Positions 35,665 to 45,299 are shown, counted from the first letter of the stretch. The stretch is 64,000 bases of DNA from Trinickia soli (GCF_002879855.1 NZ_PNYB01000005.1:124001-188000), one strand, 5' to 3'. Numbers and translations: made by a program. The notes: generated by a model from the letters alone, not told the origin.

Positions 35665-37961
35665 GTCGACGGCGGCAAGGCCACGCGCAGCGGCGTGGGA
35701 TCGGGTTCGGGAGGCACCGGCAACTGCTTCGCTTCCATCACCTTCTTGTATGCCTGGTAGGCGATTGCATCGACGCGGTCACCCTTTGCGAAGTCGATCG
35801 TCACATTGAGCGGTTCGGCTTGCCAGTGCTTCTGGAAGCCCCCGACCAACTTGTAATCGAACAGCTCCATCGTGCCTGCGCGCGGGAATCGCTGCGATGC
35901 CGAGATCGGCACCGCGCAGCCGCCGAAACTACGGCAACGGTTGTCGCCAGGCGCGCTATAGACGGGCAGCGGGTTGCATCCGCTCGCGAACGTACGCATC
36001 AGCAGCGCCGAGCTCGTGCCGCAGTTGCCGCCGCCGGAAGACGACTGCACGAAACCGCATCCGCCTTGCGCATTGCATTGATTCGAACCGCGGCAGCTGT
36101 GGAACACGCCGATTTGGGCACATGAATTGGGCGCGCCGTCCTTCACGTTGAGGTCGAGCCCCTGACAGGCGTGGTAAAGCGTTTGCCTGTTGAGCGGCTC
36201 CAAGCCGATGGAAAGGTCCGGGGCCTTGCCGAATACGGCCCAACAGATCGCCATGCGATCGCCCGAACCCACCATCGACGGAAACGGAAACAGCACCGGC
36301 TTTTGCGCCTGAGCGCCGGCATTCCAGAAGTCGTCGAGCACGGTCAGGATGCCGGCGATCGCCCCGACGGAGGCTTGGCTCAAGGTCTCAAAGTACTCGC
36401 CGGGCGACGCCCTGAGCGTATTGAGGGCTTGCGCGACGTCCTCGCACGACGGAATCGGATCGTCTGGCGGGGGCTCATACCCGGCCCTATGCAGATCGGC
36501 CGCCACCCAGCCCGTGTGTTCCTTCTCGCGCTCGGCCCACCATGCAGCCCACGTTTTCACGCCCGTGTCGGACGGCCCCTGCGCCATCAGCGCACGAATG
36601 TCTTCGTTGAAGCGCGAGAAATGATCTTGCGCATCGTGATCGGTGCGCGCGGCTGCATCGGCCGAAGGTCTCAGTTGTCCCGCGTCGTCGTAGCTCGGGT
36701 AATCCGATTCCAACGCCGTCGGCGACGGACGATATTGCCGCTGCACCGCTTGCAGATTGAGGTCGAGCACGCGTCCCTCGAGCCGCTGCGTCAGAGGCTC
36801 TCCCCCGGCGGCCGTGCTCTCGAGACCTTGCACCGGATCGACCAATTCGGCTGCGGCGCGTTGAATTTCATCGGCGACATGTGCATCGATCGGCAACCCG
36901 GTCAGCGTCTCGCGCAGCCCTTGATAGCTCGGGGCAGGCGATGCGATACCGAGACTTGCGTCGAGCGCACTCAACGCAGTGTGTACCTTGAGGCTCGATC
37001 TTTCCTTCAAGATGCTGCCTTCGCCCTGGTCGGTGATGGCGTCCATCATCTTGAGCATTTGCGACTTCGCGATGTCTTTGTAGGTCAGCGCGATCGTGGT
37101 CTCGAACCCGATGTACTCGCGCATCGGGTGCCCCGGCCCCGAGAAATTATTGAAGAGATCGTTTTGCTGGCCGTTCGGATTGAACACGGCGTCCCACAGC
37201 GTCGTATTGTCCGCATACTGCACATTCACGTAGTTCGCGTAGCACTGATACATCCAGCCGATCGAGCCGAAGGCAGGCAACGGCTCGCCCTCTTCCCATG
37301 GGCCGCGCGTGCCGTCAGCCGTCCAAATGTCGTCGAACGGCGCGACGGGGAAGTATTGATCCCGATAGGCCGGCAGCACGTCTTCACGCGCATCCGCATC
37401 GTTGCGTTCGATCGCGCAGAAGAGCCAGAGCTTTTCTTCATTCAGCGCGCCGACATTGACGCTCACCGGCAGGCCTTGCTCTTTGCGTTGTCGATAGCTT
37501 GCCGTATGCGCCAAGTCGATGATGTTCGGAATGGCCGTTTTATCGGGCCCGTAGCAATTCCATGCGTAAGTCTCGCTATTGACGAGCGAGCAATTGCTGA
37601 ATTTCGGCGAACCGTTATCTTTGCTGACGGCGGTGGCCATGTTTGATGCAAGCTGCAAATGCAGCATTTCATCGATGAATACCGAAAAGAGAATGTTGAA
37701 CGCTCGCTCTTCGTTCGTCTTCGGTTCTCGTACGGGGTGTGCGCCGGGCCAGAGTCGCCCCTTGTAGTAGTCGAGATTCTGTCCCGTGATCGCATGCATG
37801 CCGTAAATCGAATAGAGACTCGACATGTAAAGCGGAATCGTGAAAAGCTCGACTTCGAGTGCGGCTTGCGCGATCGCGCGCAAAGCCGCTGCGTCGGTCG
37901 CCTTCTTTGCGGGATCGCGATTGCTGACGGTAAGCCCTCGCGAGATAGCGATGCTCTCCAT
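35661..37961 (-). CDS. Large ferritin-like (VioB/RebD-type) protein with Cys-rich C-terminal segment
   Basis: Protein of 766 residues, no signal peptide. The N-terminal part is a ferritin-like domain related to iminophenyl-pyruvate dimer synthases: [17 protein letters not shown] (Glu36, Glu38) and [14 protein letters not shown] (Glu98, His101). The middle (about 330-560) is unassigned. The C-terminal segment has nine Cys in 84 residues (599, 614, 623, 629, 635, 647, 662, 676, 682), including [13 protein letters not shown] and CRSFGGC. Its last codon overlaps the DUF692 gene, so it may be the substrate of that enzyme, or an oxidase partner. A known function for this three-gene arrangement is not familiar to me. 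Confidence 0.85.
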   Translation of the reverse strand: MESIAISRGLTVSNRDPAKKATDAAALRAIAQAALEVELFTIPLYMSSLYSIYGMHAITGQNLDYYKGRLWPGAHPVREPKTNEERAFNILFSVFIDEMLHLQLASNMATAVSKDNGSPKFSNCSLVNSETYAWNCYGPDKTAIPNIIDLAHTASYRQRKEQGLPVSVNVGALNEEKLWLFCAIERNDADAREDVLPAYRDQYFPVAPFDDIWTADGTRGPWEEGEPLPAFGSIGWMYQCYANYVNVQYADNTTLWDAVFNPNGQQNDLFNNFSGPGHPMREYIGFETTIALTYKDIAKSQMLKMMDAITDQGEGSILKERSSLKVHTALSALDASLGIASPAPSYQGLRETLTGLPIDAHVADEIQRAAAELVDPVQGLESTAAGGEPLTQRLEGRVLDLNLQAVQRQYRPSPTALESDYPSYDDAGQLRPSADAAARTDHDAQDHFSRFNEDIRALMAQGPSDTGVKTWAAWWAEREKEHTGWVAADLHRAGYEPPPDDPIPSCEDVAQALNTLRASPGEYFETLSQASVGAIAGILTVLDDFWNAGAQAQKPVLFPFPSMVGSGDRMAICWAVFGKAPDLSIGLEPLNRQTLYHACQGLDLNVKDGAPNSCAQIGVFHSCRGSNQCNAQGGCGFVQSSSGGGNCGTSSALLMRTFASGCNPLPVYSAPGDNRCRSFGGCAVPISASQRFPRAGTMELFDYKLVGGFQKHWQAEPLNVTIDFAKGDRVDAIAYQAYKKVMEAKQLPVPPEPDPTPLRVALPPST

Positions 37962-38087
37962 TTTTTAGCCCCTTATATCGGCGAGCGTCTGTCTCCTCGG
38001 TCGCCGGCGGTGGTGGACGTGACGACCATGTGGCCGTCTCTTGTCTTGACTATTATGTGACGCGAATAAGAAAGGCAGGGGACAGCA

Positions 38088-38161
38088 ACGTAGCCCCGAT
38101 TCTTTTGGTGCGTGGGGTTCTACGTCTGACGAAACATAGGGTAGGCAAATAAGCCTGTCAA
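38088..38161 (-). promoter_or_regulatory. Promoter and leader hairpin of the ferritin-like/DUF692 operon
   Basis: On the minus strand a perfect -35 (TTGACA, 38161-38156) is separated by 17 bp from TATGTT (38138-38133), a good sigma-70 promoter about 170 bp before the ATG. The spacer contains the palindrome AGGCTTATTTGCCT, a possible operator. The transcript would begin near 38126, at an inverted repeat (ACGTAG...CTACGT with an inner CCCC/GGGG pair, 38088-38125). The ribosome site is AAGGGG before the ATG at 37961. Confidence 0.65.
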
Positions 38162-38409
38162 GTATGGCAAGCGCACGGCTTACGAAACGTCATAAGGCGC
38201 ATGAAAGATCGGATATCGATGAGAACGAAACCGGAAGTTGCACGGCTCGGCGCGTGCGTTCATGCCGACACGATCAATCAACCCATGCGAATACGCTCGG
38301 CGCCGATCGGGGCACCCAGCGTATTCGATAAGCCGTCCGATCGAATCCGTCCAATCGAAAAGGTGAGAGTTTTCGGGAGCATGGGAAACGGTGGCCGACA
38401 GCTTTGGGA
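38162..38409. other. Gap between ppsA end and the ferritin-like operon promoter
   Basis: About 250 bp beyond the operon promoter that ends near 38161. It contains a single copy of the dispersed motif on the minus strand and otherwise no gene or clear site. Confidence 0.35.
38360..38379 (-). repeat. Dispersed motif, single copy D
   Basis: Minus-strand copy CTCCCGAAAACTCTCACCTT, 31 bp beyond the ppsA stop codon. Spacing between the two blocks is again six bases. Confidence 0.75.
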
Positions 38410-40800
38410 TCAGTCCTGCTTTGCAGCCTCCGCGTGCGCGATGCGGCGCTTCACCGCCACAAAACTATCGGGCGTCACCGATACCGAATCTATTCCGCAC
38501 TCGACGAGAAAGGCCGCGAACTGCGGGCGATCGCTCGGCGCCTGGCCGCACAATCCGACTTTCACGCCGCACCGATGCGCCGCTTCGATCACGTGCGCGA
38601 TCATCCATTTGACCGCGTCGTCCTCTTCGTCGAACAGCGCGGACAGCTCGGCGGAATCGCGGTCCACGCCGAGCGTCAGCTGCGTCAGATCGTTGCTGCC
38701 GATCGAGAAGCCGTCGAAGCGAGCGGCGAATGCTTCAGCCAGAATCACATTCGACGGGATCTCGCACATGACGTACACCTGCAGGCCGTCGTGCCCACGC
38801 GCGAGCCCATGCTGCGCCATGACCGCCAATACGCGATCGGCCTCCTGCGGCGAGCGACAAAACGGAATCATGACGACCACGTTCGTAAAGCCGAATTCGC
38901 GGCGCAGGCGTTCGATCGCCCGACATTCGAGTGCGAATCCGTCACGGTAACGCGGCGAGTCGTAGCGCGAAGCGCCGCGGAAACCCAGCATCGGATTTTC
39001 TTCCTTGGATTCGAACGCCGCACCGCCAATGAGGTTCGCGTACTCGTTCGTCTTGAAGTCGCTCATACGCACGATCACAGGGTGCGGGTGATGCGCAGCG
39101 GCGATGCGCGCGAGGCCGCGCGCCAAACGCTCGACGAAATACGCCGTCTTGTCTTCGTAGCCCGAGGTCAATTCATCGATCGTTCGCTTGGCGTCGCCGT
39201 CGGTCAACGTGTCGTAGTTGACGAGCGCCATCGGATGGATCTTGATGTGATTGCTGATGACGAACTCCATGCGCGCGAGCCCGACGCCGTCCGCCGGCAA
39301 CCGCCACCAACGCAGCGCGGCAGCCGGGTTGGCCAGATTGAGCATCACCTGTGTCCGCGTCGTTGGCAAGCTCGCGAAATCGATGTTTTCGACCGTGAAC
39401 TCGGCGTGCCCCTCGTAGACGAACCCGTCGCTGCCTTGAGCGCAACAGACCGTTATTTCCTGTTCGTCGTGCAGCACATGCGTCGCAGTGCCCGCGCCCA
39501 CGATGGCCGGCAACCCCAGTTCGCGACTGACGATCGCCGCATGCGAGGTCCTGCCGCCATGGTCCGTGATGATCGCCGACGCGCGCCGCATGAGCGGCAC
39601 CCAGTCGGGATCGGTCGTGCGTGTAACCAGGATCGAGCCGTCGACGAAGTGTTCGGCGCGACGCGGGTTATCGATGACGCACACCGTTCCCGCCGCGATC
39701 GCCTCGCCCACCGCTACGCCGGTCAACAGGCGTGTCCCTGCATGCACGAGGCGATACGTCTTGATCGCGCTGGCCTCGCGCCGGGATTGCACGGTCTCCG
39801 GTCGCGCCTGCACGATCATCAGTTCGCCTGTGACGCCGTCCTTCGCCCATTCGATGTCCATCGGCTGGCCGTAGTGTCGTTCGATCGCGCACGCCCAGCG
39901 CGAGAGCGTCAATATCTCGTCATCTGTCAGCACAAACGCCGCGCGCTCCGCTTTGGAAGTCGGCACGTTCCTGGTCGGTGCGCGCGAATCGTTCGCGTAG
40001 ATGACTTTGAATTGCTTCTCGCCGACCTTCTTGCCGATGATCGGCGCAAGCCCTGCTTCGCCCAATAGCGGTTTGAATACCTCGTACTCATCGGGATCGA
40101 CCGTCCCTTGGACGACGCTCTCCCCAAGACCCCACGCAGCACTGATGACGACGAGCTTGTCGAAGCCCGTTTCGGTGTCGATCGAAAACATCACGCCCGC
40201 GCCCGCGAGATCCGAGCGCACCATGCGCTGCACGCCGATCGACAACGCGACTTTCGTCTGATCGAATCCTTTCGCTTCGCGATAGCTGATCGCACGATTC
40301 GTGAACAGCGACGCATAGCAGCGCCGGCATGCCACGAGCAGCGCCTGCTCTCCGCTCACGTTCAGGTACGTTTCCTGCTGCCCGGCGAAGCTCGCATCGG
40401 GCAAGTCTTCCGCCGTCGCGCTCGATCGCACGGCAACGCCGGGCGAAGTTTCGCCAACGCGTTCGCCCAGTTGGCGATAGGCGGCGCAAATGGCTTCAGC
40501 GATAGCGGGGGGCCATTCGCCATGCAATATGGCACGTCGAATCGCCGCGCCCGCTTCGGCCAACGTCAGCTTGTGCGCAGCGAGATCGGCGAGCAGCGCT
40601 GCGATCGTGTCGCGCAGGCCGTTCGCATCGATGAAGGCCCAATAGGCCCACGATGTCGTCGCGAATCCCGGCGGCACCTTGATGCCGGCCTCGCCCAGCG
40701 TTCCCGTCAACTCGCCAAGCGAGGCGTTCTTGCCGCCGACGTCTGCCACATTCGTGCGGCGCACATCGTCGAACCAGAGAACCGACGCGTTTTCAGCCAT
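38410..40800 (-). CDS. ppsA: Phosphoenolpyruvate synthase
   Basis: Converts pyruvate and ATP to phosphoenolpyruvate, AMP and phosphate; 796 residues. The ATP-grasp part has VRSSATAEDLPDASFAGQQETYLNV and GVMFSIDTETG. The swivelling phospho-His domain contains the catalytic His in DHGGRTSHAAIVSRELG. The C-terminal barrel shows MLGFRGASRY, SIGSNDLTQLTLGVDRD and the catalytic Cys in GLCGQAPSD. GAGGAGG lies 8 bp before the ATG. An FNR-like box is 142 bp upstream. PEP synthase is a member of the low-oxygen locus in B. cenocepacia, which agrees with its neighbours here. Confidence 0.94.
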   Translation of the reverse strand: MAENASVLWFDDVRRTNVADVGGKNASLGELTGTLGEAGIKVPPGFATTSWAYWAFIDANGLRDTIAALLADLAAHKLTLAEAGAAIRRAILHGEWPPAIAEAICAAYRQLGERVGETSPGVAVRSSATAEDLPDASFAGQQETYLNVSGEQALLVACRRCYASLFTNRAISYREAKGFDQTKVALSIGVQRMVRSDLAGAGVMFSIDTETGFDKLVVISAAWGLGESVVQGTVDPDEYEVFKPLLGEAGLAPIIGKKVGEKQFKVIYANDSRAPTRNVPTSKAERAAFVLTDDEILTLSRWACAIERHYGQPMDIEWAKDGVTGELMIVQARPETVQSRREASAIKTYRLVHAGTRLLTGVAVGEAIAAGTVCVIDNPRRAEHFVDGSILVTRTTDPDWVPLMRRASAIITDHGGRTSHAAIVSRELGLPAIVGAGTATHVLHDEQEITVCCAQGSDGFVYEGHAEFTVENIDFASLPTTRTQVMLNLANPAAALRWWRLPADGVGLARMEFVISNHIKIHPMALVNYDTLTDGDAKRTIDELTSGYEDKTAYFVERLARGLARIAAAHHPHPVIVRMSDFKTNEYANLIGGAAFESKEENPMLGFRGASRYDSPRYRDGFALECRAIERLRREFGFTNVVVMIPFCRSPQEADRVLAVMAQHGLARGHDGLQVYVMCEIPSNVILAEAFAARFDGFSIGSNDLTQLTLGVDRDSAELSALFDEEDDAVKWMIAHVIEAAHRCGVKVGLCGQAPSDRPQFAAFLVECGIDSVSVTPDSFVAVKRRIAHAEAAKQD

Positions 40801-40935
40801 GGTGACGCCTCCTCGGGTAAGGCATCCGTGCGTCGGAGCTTGAAGCGGCCTCGAAACGCCGATGTCGACGCGCAAACCGCCTGGCGGCGCATCGATTGCC
40901 TGTGTTCGATTCTGGTCAGCGCCAATCGATGCGTA

Positions 40936-40949
40936 TTGACGTGAGTCAA
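40936..40949. promoter_or_regulatory. FNR/ANR-like box, ppsA side
   Basis: TTGACGTGAGTCAA, a perfect dyad (TTGAC-N4-GTCAA) with 8 of 10 FNR consensus positions (TTGAT-N4-ATCAA). Its centre is 142 bp before the ppsA ATG; CAGAAT at 40914-40909 is at a suitable -10 distance on the minus strand. Confidence 0.6.
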
Positions 40950-41021
40950 TCGTCTCCGGCACGGCTGGTCAGTCGCTTCATAAACCGTCGAATCCATGGC
41001 TTATCAACGAATCGAATGCGC

Positions 41022-41035
41022 TTGACCGAAATCAA
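41022..41035. promoter_or_regulatory. FNR/ANR-like box, sagB side
   Basis: TTGACCGAAATCAA matches the FNR consensus at 9 of 10 positions. Its centre is about 102 bp before the sagB-type ATG, and TATTGT at 41057-41062 gives the geometry of a class II activator site (-41.5). Confidence 0.7.
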
Positions 41036-41130
41036 CGGCAACTTCCAGCACGCGCCTATTGTGAAGACGTAATGCGCCATCGCGATCGATCGCCGTTACG
41101 TTCGTCCATGACCGAGGAGGAGCGACCGAA

Positions 41131-41796
41131 ATGACCGAACTACAAATGCTGACCTACGAGACGCTTCCCGAAGCGAAAGCGAAGCCAGCCAAGCCCGCTC
41201 GGGAAGGCGCCCCGAAGGTGATCGAGCTGCCTCGTGCCGATTTGCTGTCGGGCATATCGCTGCTTGCCGCACTCTCGTTTCGTTCCAGCACGCGCGAATT
41301 CGCGCCCACGCCGCTCTCGCGTCAAACGCTCGGTGCGCTGCTATGGGCTGCCGACGGCGTGAACCGACCGATTACGGGAGGACGCACCGCGCCATCGCCA
41401 CACGGACGGCAAGAGATCGATATCTATGCGGCACTCCCCGAGGGAGTCTATCGCTATGAACCGTCGACGCATTGCCTCATCCTCAAGCGCGCCATCGATG
41501 CGCGCGGCATGACGGGCTATCAGGACTTCGTCGGCGCCGCACCGCTCGATCTCGTCTATGTCGTCAGCACGTCCAGGCTGTTGTCGCTGCCGCCCGCGCA
41601 ACGCGATACGTTCTCGGCCATCACGGCCGGCGCGATTTCGCAGAACGTTTCGCTGTTTTGTGCATCGGCCGGACTGGGCACGGTCGTGCGAGGCTGGATC
41701 AACCATCGCCTGCTCGCCGAAGCGCTGAGCTTGAATGAGGACGAAGTGCCGATCCTCGCGCAGACCGTGGGCATGAATGTCGTTCCGCACGCGTGA
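41131..41796 (+). CDS. SagB-type nitroreductase-family oxidoreductase
   Basis: FMN-dependent oxidoreductase of 221 residues with the single-domain SagB/ThcOx layout: LLAALSFRSSTREFAPTPLSRQTLGALLWAADGVNR, then a Gly/Pro segment (RTAPSPHGRQEIDIYAALPEGVYRYEP) and LGTVVRGWINHRLLAEAL near the end. SagB enzymes oxidise azolines in peptides, but most bacterial copies, as here, have no cyclodehydratase nearby and an unknown substrate. The AMP-ligase fusion begins at a GTG overlapping its stop codon, so both act together. An FNR-like box is upstream. Confidence 0.87.
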   Translation: MTELQMLTYETLPEAKAKPAKPAREGAPKVIELPRADLLSGISLLAALSFRSSTREFAPTPLSRQTLGALLWAADGVNRPITGGRTAPSPHGRQEIDIYAALPEGVYRYEPSTHCLILKRAIDARGMTGYQDFVGAAPLDLVYVVSTSRLLSLPPAQRDTFSAITAGAISQNVSLFCASAGLGTVVRGWINHRLLAEALSLNEDEVPILAQTVGMNVVPHA

Positions 41797-44681
41797 CGCA
41801 CGAGACCCACATCGAACCGAAGCCTGCCGTCGGCGCAGGCGAAGCGGCTGATGAAGCGCGCTTGCTGACGCTCGTCGCTGCGCTGGCCGACGAGTTGCAC
41901 GGCGACGATAGCCCGTATCCCGAGGTAACGCTCGACACGCAGTTCGAGCGCGATCTGGGCTTCGACAGCCTCGCGCGCGCCGAACTGCTCGCGCGCATCG
42001 AGACGGCATTCGGCGTGCAACTGCCGGTCGAAACGTTCGCGTCGGCCGCCACCGCCAGCGATGTCTTGGCCGCCATAACGGGCGCCTCTGCGCGACAACC
42101 ATCCAGCGCCGCCAGCTCACCGTCTGCACCGCTATTCCGACCCTCATCGTTACGGGTCCCCGCGCCGCCCGCGGGCGAGCCCGAGGTTCCGACGCACGCG
42201 AAGTCGCTCGTCGAGGCACTGCGTTGGCACGCCGATCACCACGCTGAACGCACGCATATCGTGTTGATCGAGGAAGACGGCGTGACTCAATCGCAGATCA
42301 CCTATGGCGAGCTGCATGAACGCGCGATGCAGGTGGCAAGCGGCATGCGCAAGCTCGGCATCGACCCCGGCGATACGGTCGCACTGATGATGCCGACGAC
42401 CTTCGACTATTTCGTCATATTCATCGCCACGCTGCTGTGCGGCGCCGTCCCGGCGCCCATCTACCCGCCGGTGCGCATCGGGCAGCTCGCCGAACATCTG
42501 TCGCGCCATGCCGATCTGCTGGCGAACGCGGAAGTCAAAGCGCTTGTCACCTTCGACAAAGCCGCCGCCGTCGGCCATTTGCTGAAGGTGCGCGTACCGA
42601 GCATCCGCCACGTGCTGACGCCCGAAAGCATCGAACAGTTGCCGCCCGATCGGATCGTACGCGCACACGCCGACGATCTCGCACTGCTCCAATACACATC
42701 GGGAAGCACGGGCACGCCGAAGGGCGTCATGCTCACGCATGCGAATCTGCTCGCCAACATTCGCGCAATGGGCGCCCGGATCAACGTCACGCACGACGAC
42801 GTATTCGTTAGTTGGTTGCCACTCAGTCACAACATGGGTCTGATCGGCGCATGGCTTGCACCGCTCTATTTCGGCGTCCCGCTCGTCGTGACATCGCCGC
42901 TCACGTTCCTTGCCCGGCCGCAGAGTTGGTTGCAGATGATCACGCACTTTCGCGGCACGATCACCGCTGCGCCGAACTTCGCCTACGACCGCTGTGCGCA
43001 TCATCTGCCGGATGCCGCGCTTGAAGGGCTCGACCTTTCGTCCCTGCGGTTCGCCTCCTGCGGCGCGGAACCTGTCAGCGTCAAAACGATGCGCGCATTT
43101 TGCGAGCGGATGGGCCCGGTGCGCTTCGATCCGCATGCGATCGCACCCGTCTATGGGCTTGCCGAAAACGTGCTCGCACTGACGCTGCCGCCGCCAGGTC
43201 GCGGCCTACAGGTGGACAACGTGATGCGCCATGCGCTTCTCGATGACGGCATTGCCTCACCTTCCGCGGGGGCTGGCGATGCCATCGAAGTGGTGGGTTG
43301 CGGGTCGGTCCTCGACGGTTCGGAACTACGCATCGTCGACGAGCAGGGGCGCCTGCTTCCCGAGCGGCGAGTCGGCCGCATCGAATTCAGGGGCGCCGCG
43401 GCAACGCGAGGCTACTATCGCAATCCCGCAAAAACGGCGCAGTTGATGGACGGGGACTGGTTCGACAGCGGCGATCTCGGCTACCTCGCAAACGGCACGC
43501 TCTATGTGACCGGACGGATGAAGGACATGATCATCCGCGGCGGGCAGCATTTCTTCCCCTATGAACTCGAAGAGGCGATCGGCCAGATACCCGGCGTCAT
43601 CGCCGGCGGCGTGGCGGTGTGCGGCAGCGTCGACGCCACGCACGGGACCGAACGCGTCATCGTCTTCGCTGAAACAGCCGAAGAAGATCCCGGCGTGCGC
43701 GCAAGTCTCGTCGAACAGATCAGCCGCGCCGCGATAGCTTCTTTCGGCGCGCCCGTCGAACGCATCGTCCTCGTTGCAGCGGGCAGCGTTCCGAAAACAG
43801 CGGCCGGCAAGATCCGTCACGCAGCCATGCTCGAGCGATTCGAACACGCGGAGCACGACGGCCCTGCAGCAGCAGCGTCCATCGCGCCGCATGCCGCCTG
43901 GCGCCAGGTGACCCAGGCTGTGGCCGGCAGCCTGAAGCCGTTCGCATCCCGCGCTTTCGAAAGGCTCGGCGCGGTAGCCTTCGGCTTATGGTGCTGGGCC
44001 ATGGCGCTATCGATTGCACCCGCGCTCTGGCCTCGCGTCGCCATGAGCGCCGACGAAAAGCGCAACTGGGAGCGGGCGGCGCGCGCCGCGCGCTTGTTCT
44101 TGCGCGTGACGGGGTTGTCACCGAACGCGATACCGGACGCTGCAGCCTTGCCTTCGGCCGCCTGCATCATCGCCGTCAATCATCTGAGCTACCTCGACAG
44201 CGTCGTGCTGCTCGCTTGCCTGCCTCATCCGGTCCATTTCGTCGTCAAGCGGGAGATGGAGCATACGCCGCTCATCGGGCGCTTTTTAAAGGCGCTTGGC
44301 GTCTATTTCGTCGAGCGGGACGATTATCGGGCAAGTCTCGAAGACGAGCAGCGTCTCGTCACCGCCGCGCAGCGCGAAACGCTGCTGTTCTTTCCCGAAG
44401 GAACATTCGGCCGCGCCGCCGGACTTCGGCCGTTTCATCTCGGCGCATTCCGCGCTGCCTGTCTGGCCGGGCGCCCCGTCTTTCCGATCGCGTTGCGCGG
44501 GACGCGAAATGTATTGCGCGATGGCAACTGGTTACCGGTACGGTCATCCGTAACGATGACCGTGCTCACGCCCATCGCGCCGCAGGGAACTGACCTCCGG
44601 TCAATGGCGCAGCTGAGAAATGAAGTCCGTGCGGCGATTCTCGGTGTGTGCGGGGAGCCCGAGCTCGTCGCATCGGAATAG
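41793..44681 (+). CDS. ACP / fatty acyl-AMP ligase / PlsC acyltransferase fusion protein
   Basis: Three-domain protein of 962 residues. Residues about 20-100 are an acyl carrier protein with the phosphopantetheine Ser59 in LGFDSLAR. Residues about 130-700 are an adenylating ligase of the FAAL type (QYTSGSTGTPKGVMLTH near 300, then YYRNPAKTAQLMDGDWFDSGDLGYL and GKIRH). A hydrophobic stretch leads to a PlsC acyltransferase with NHLSYLD (about 795) and FPEGTFG (about 867). The protein could activate a fatty acid, load it on its own ACP and transfer it to an alcohol or lysolipid. The GTG start overlaps the preceding stop by 4 bp (GTGA). Confidence 0.9.
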   Translation: MTHETHIEPKPAVGAGEAADEARLLTLVAALADELHGDDSPYPEVTLDTQFERDLGFDSLARAELLARIETAFGVQLPVETFASAATASDVLAAITGASARQPSSAASSPSAPLFRPSSLRVPAPPAGEPEVPTHAKSLVEALRWHADHHAERTHIVLIEEDGVTQSQITYGELHERAMQVASGMRKLGIDPGDTVALMMPTTFDYFVIFIATLLCGAVPAPIYPPVRIGQLAEHLSRHADLLANAEVKALVTFDKAAAVGHLLKVRVPSIRHVLTPESIEQLPPDRIVRAHADDLALLQYTSGSTGTPKGVMLTHANLLANIRAMGARINVTHDDVFVSWLPLSHNMGLIGAWLAPLYFGVPLVVTSPLTFLARPQSWLQMITHFRGTITAAPNFAYDRCAHHLPDAALEGLDLSSLRFASCGAEPVSVKTMRAFCERMGPVRFDPHAIAPVYGLAENVLALTLPPPGRGLQVDNVMRHALLDDGIASPSAGAGDAIEVVGCGSVLDGSELRIVDEQGRLLPERRVGRIEFRGAAATRGYYRNPAKTAQLMDGDWFDSGDLGYLANGTLYVTGRMKDMIIRGGQHFFPYELEEAIGQIPGVIAGGVAVCGSVDATHGTERVIVFAETAEEDPGVRASLVEQISRAAIASFGAPVERIVLVAAGSVPKTAAGKIRHAAMLERFEHAEHDGPAAAASIAPHAAWRQVTQAVAGSLKPFASRAFERLGAVAFGLWCWAMALSIAPALWPRVAMSADEKRNWERAARAARLFLRVTGLSPNAIPDAAALPSAACIIAVNHLSYLDSVVLLACLPHPVHFVVKREMEHTPLIGRFLKALGVYFVERDDYRASLEDEQRLVTAAQRETLLFFPEGTFGRAAGLRPFHLGAFRAACLAGRPVFPIALRGTRNVLRDGNWLPVRSSVTMTVLTPIAPQGTDLRSMAQLRNEVRAAILGVCGEPELVASE

Positions 44682-44804
44682 GGAGCGAAAGAGGAAGCGC
44701 AATAGGGACGCAATCGGGACGGGAGCGAATGTCGCCCCCTTGGATTTCGCGCAACGCCGCGATCTCGGAATCGGTTTAATGCAGCAGCACGACTGCCCAC
44801 TCGC

Positions 44805-45299
44805 TTAACGCTGCCAATACGCGCGCACGAGATGTTCGTCGTCGCTGTATTTCAGGTCGAGCGTGCCTTGGAATGCCGATTGGAGCGCCGATCCCAGGTC
44901 GCGCGCCAGATGAACGTCGGTCGTCGTCACGACCGTCTTATCGTCGGCCGTGTCGATCGACATGACGCGCTGCATCGGATGTTCCGTTTTGGCGCGGGCC
45001 GCGTGATGGTTGATCAACCCGAGCACCTCGGCGCGGTGATCGTTCGCAAATGATCCTTCGATATAGACGTATCCTGCGGGCATGTGCTCAGCGGTACGGC
45101 GGCATGCCGTGCACACCACCTCTTTCGCATCCTGCGGGCGTGATAGCCATTGCCAGCGACCATTCTCGTAGACAGCGCCGCACGTCGGGCACGCCGACGG
45201 TTCGGGGAGCTTGCCGCGCAGTGCGTAGGGGTCATTCTCCAGCCCAGGATAAACAGGCTTGTGTTCGCCGGGTTTGAACGGTCTCGTGTGTTCACTCAT
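44805..45299 (-). CDS. BCAM0308-family protein with zinc-ribbon-like motif
   Basis: Cytosolic protein of 164 residues belonging to the family named after B. cenocepacia BCAM0308, a gene of the low-oxygen-activated locus. A four-Cys knuckle is visible (CPTCGAVYENG and CTACRRTAEHMPAG) and would bind zinc; the rest is an alpha/beta domain with VMSIDTADDKTVVTTTDVHLARDLGSAL. AGGA stands 9 bp before the ATG, and an FNR-like box is 91 bp upstream. The molecular role is not known. Confidence 0.85.
   Translation of the reverse strand: MSEHTRPFKPGEHKPVYPGLENDPYALRGKLPEPSACPTCGAVYENGRWQWLSRPQDAKEVVCTACRRTAEHMPAGYVYIEGSFANDHRAEVLGLINHHAARAKTEHPMQRVMSIDTADDKTVVTTTDVHLARDLGSALQSAFQGTLDLKYSDDEHLVRAYWQR

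Larger units (their letters stand above)
40801..41130. other. Divergent regulatory region between ppsA and sagB-type gene
   Basis: A 330-bp region between divergent genes, containing two FNR/ANR-like boxes given as separate entries. A TATTGT at 41057-41062 lies where a -10 box is expected for activation from the second box. No gene is present. Confidence 0.55.
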
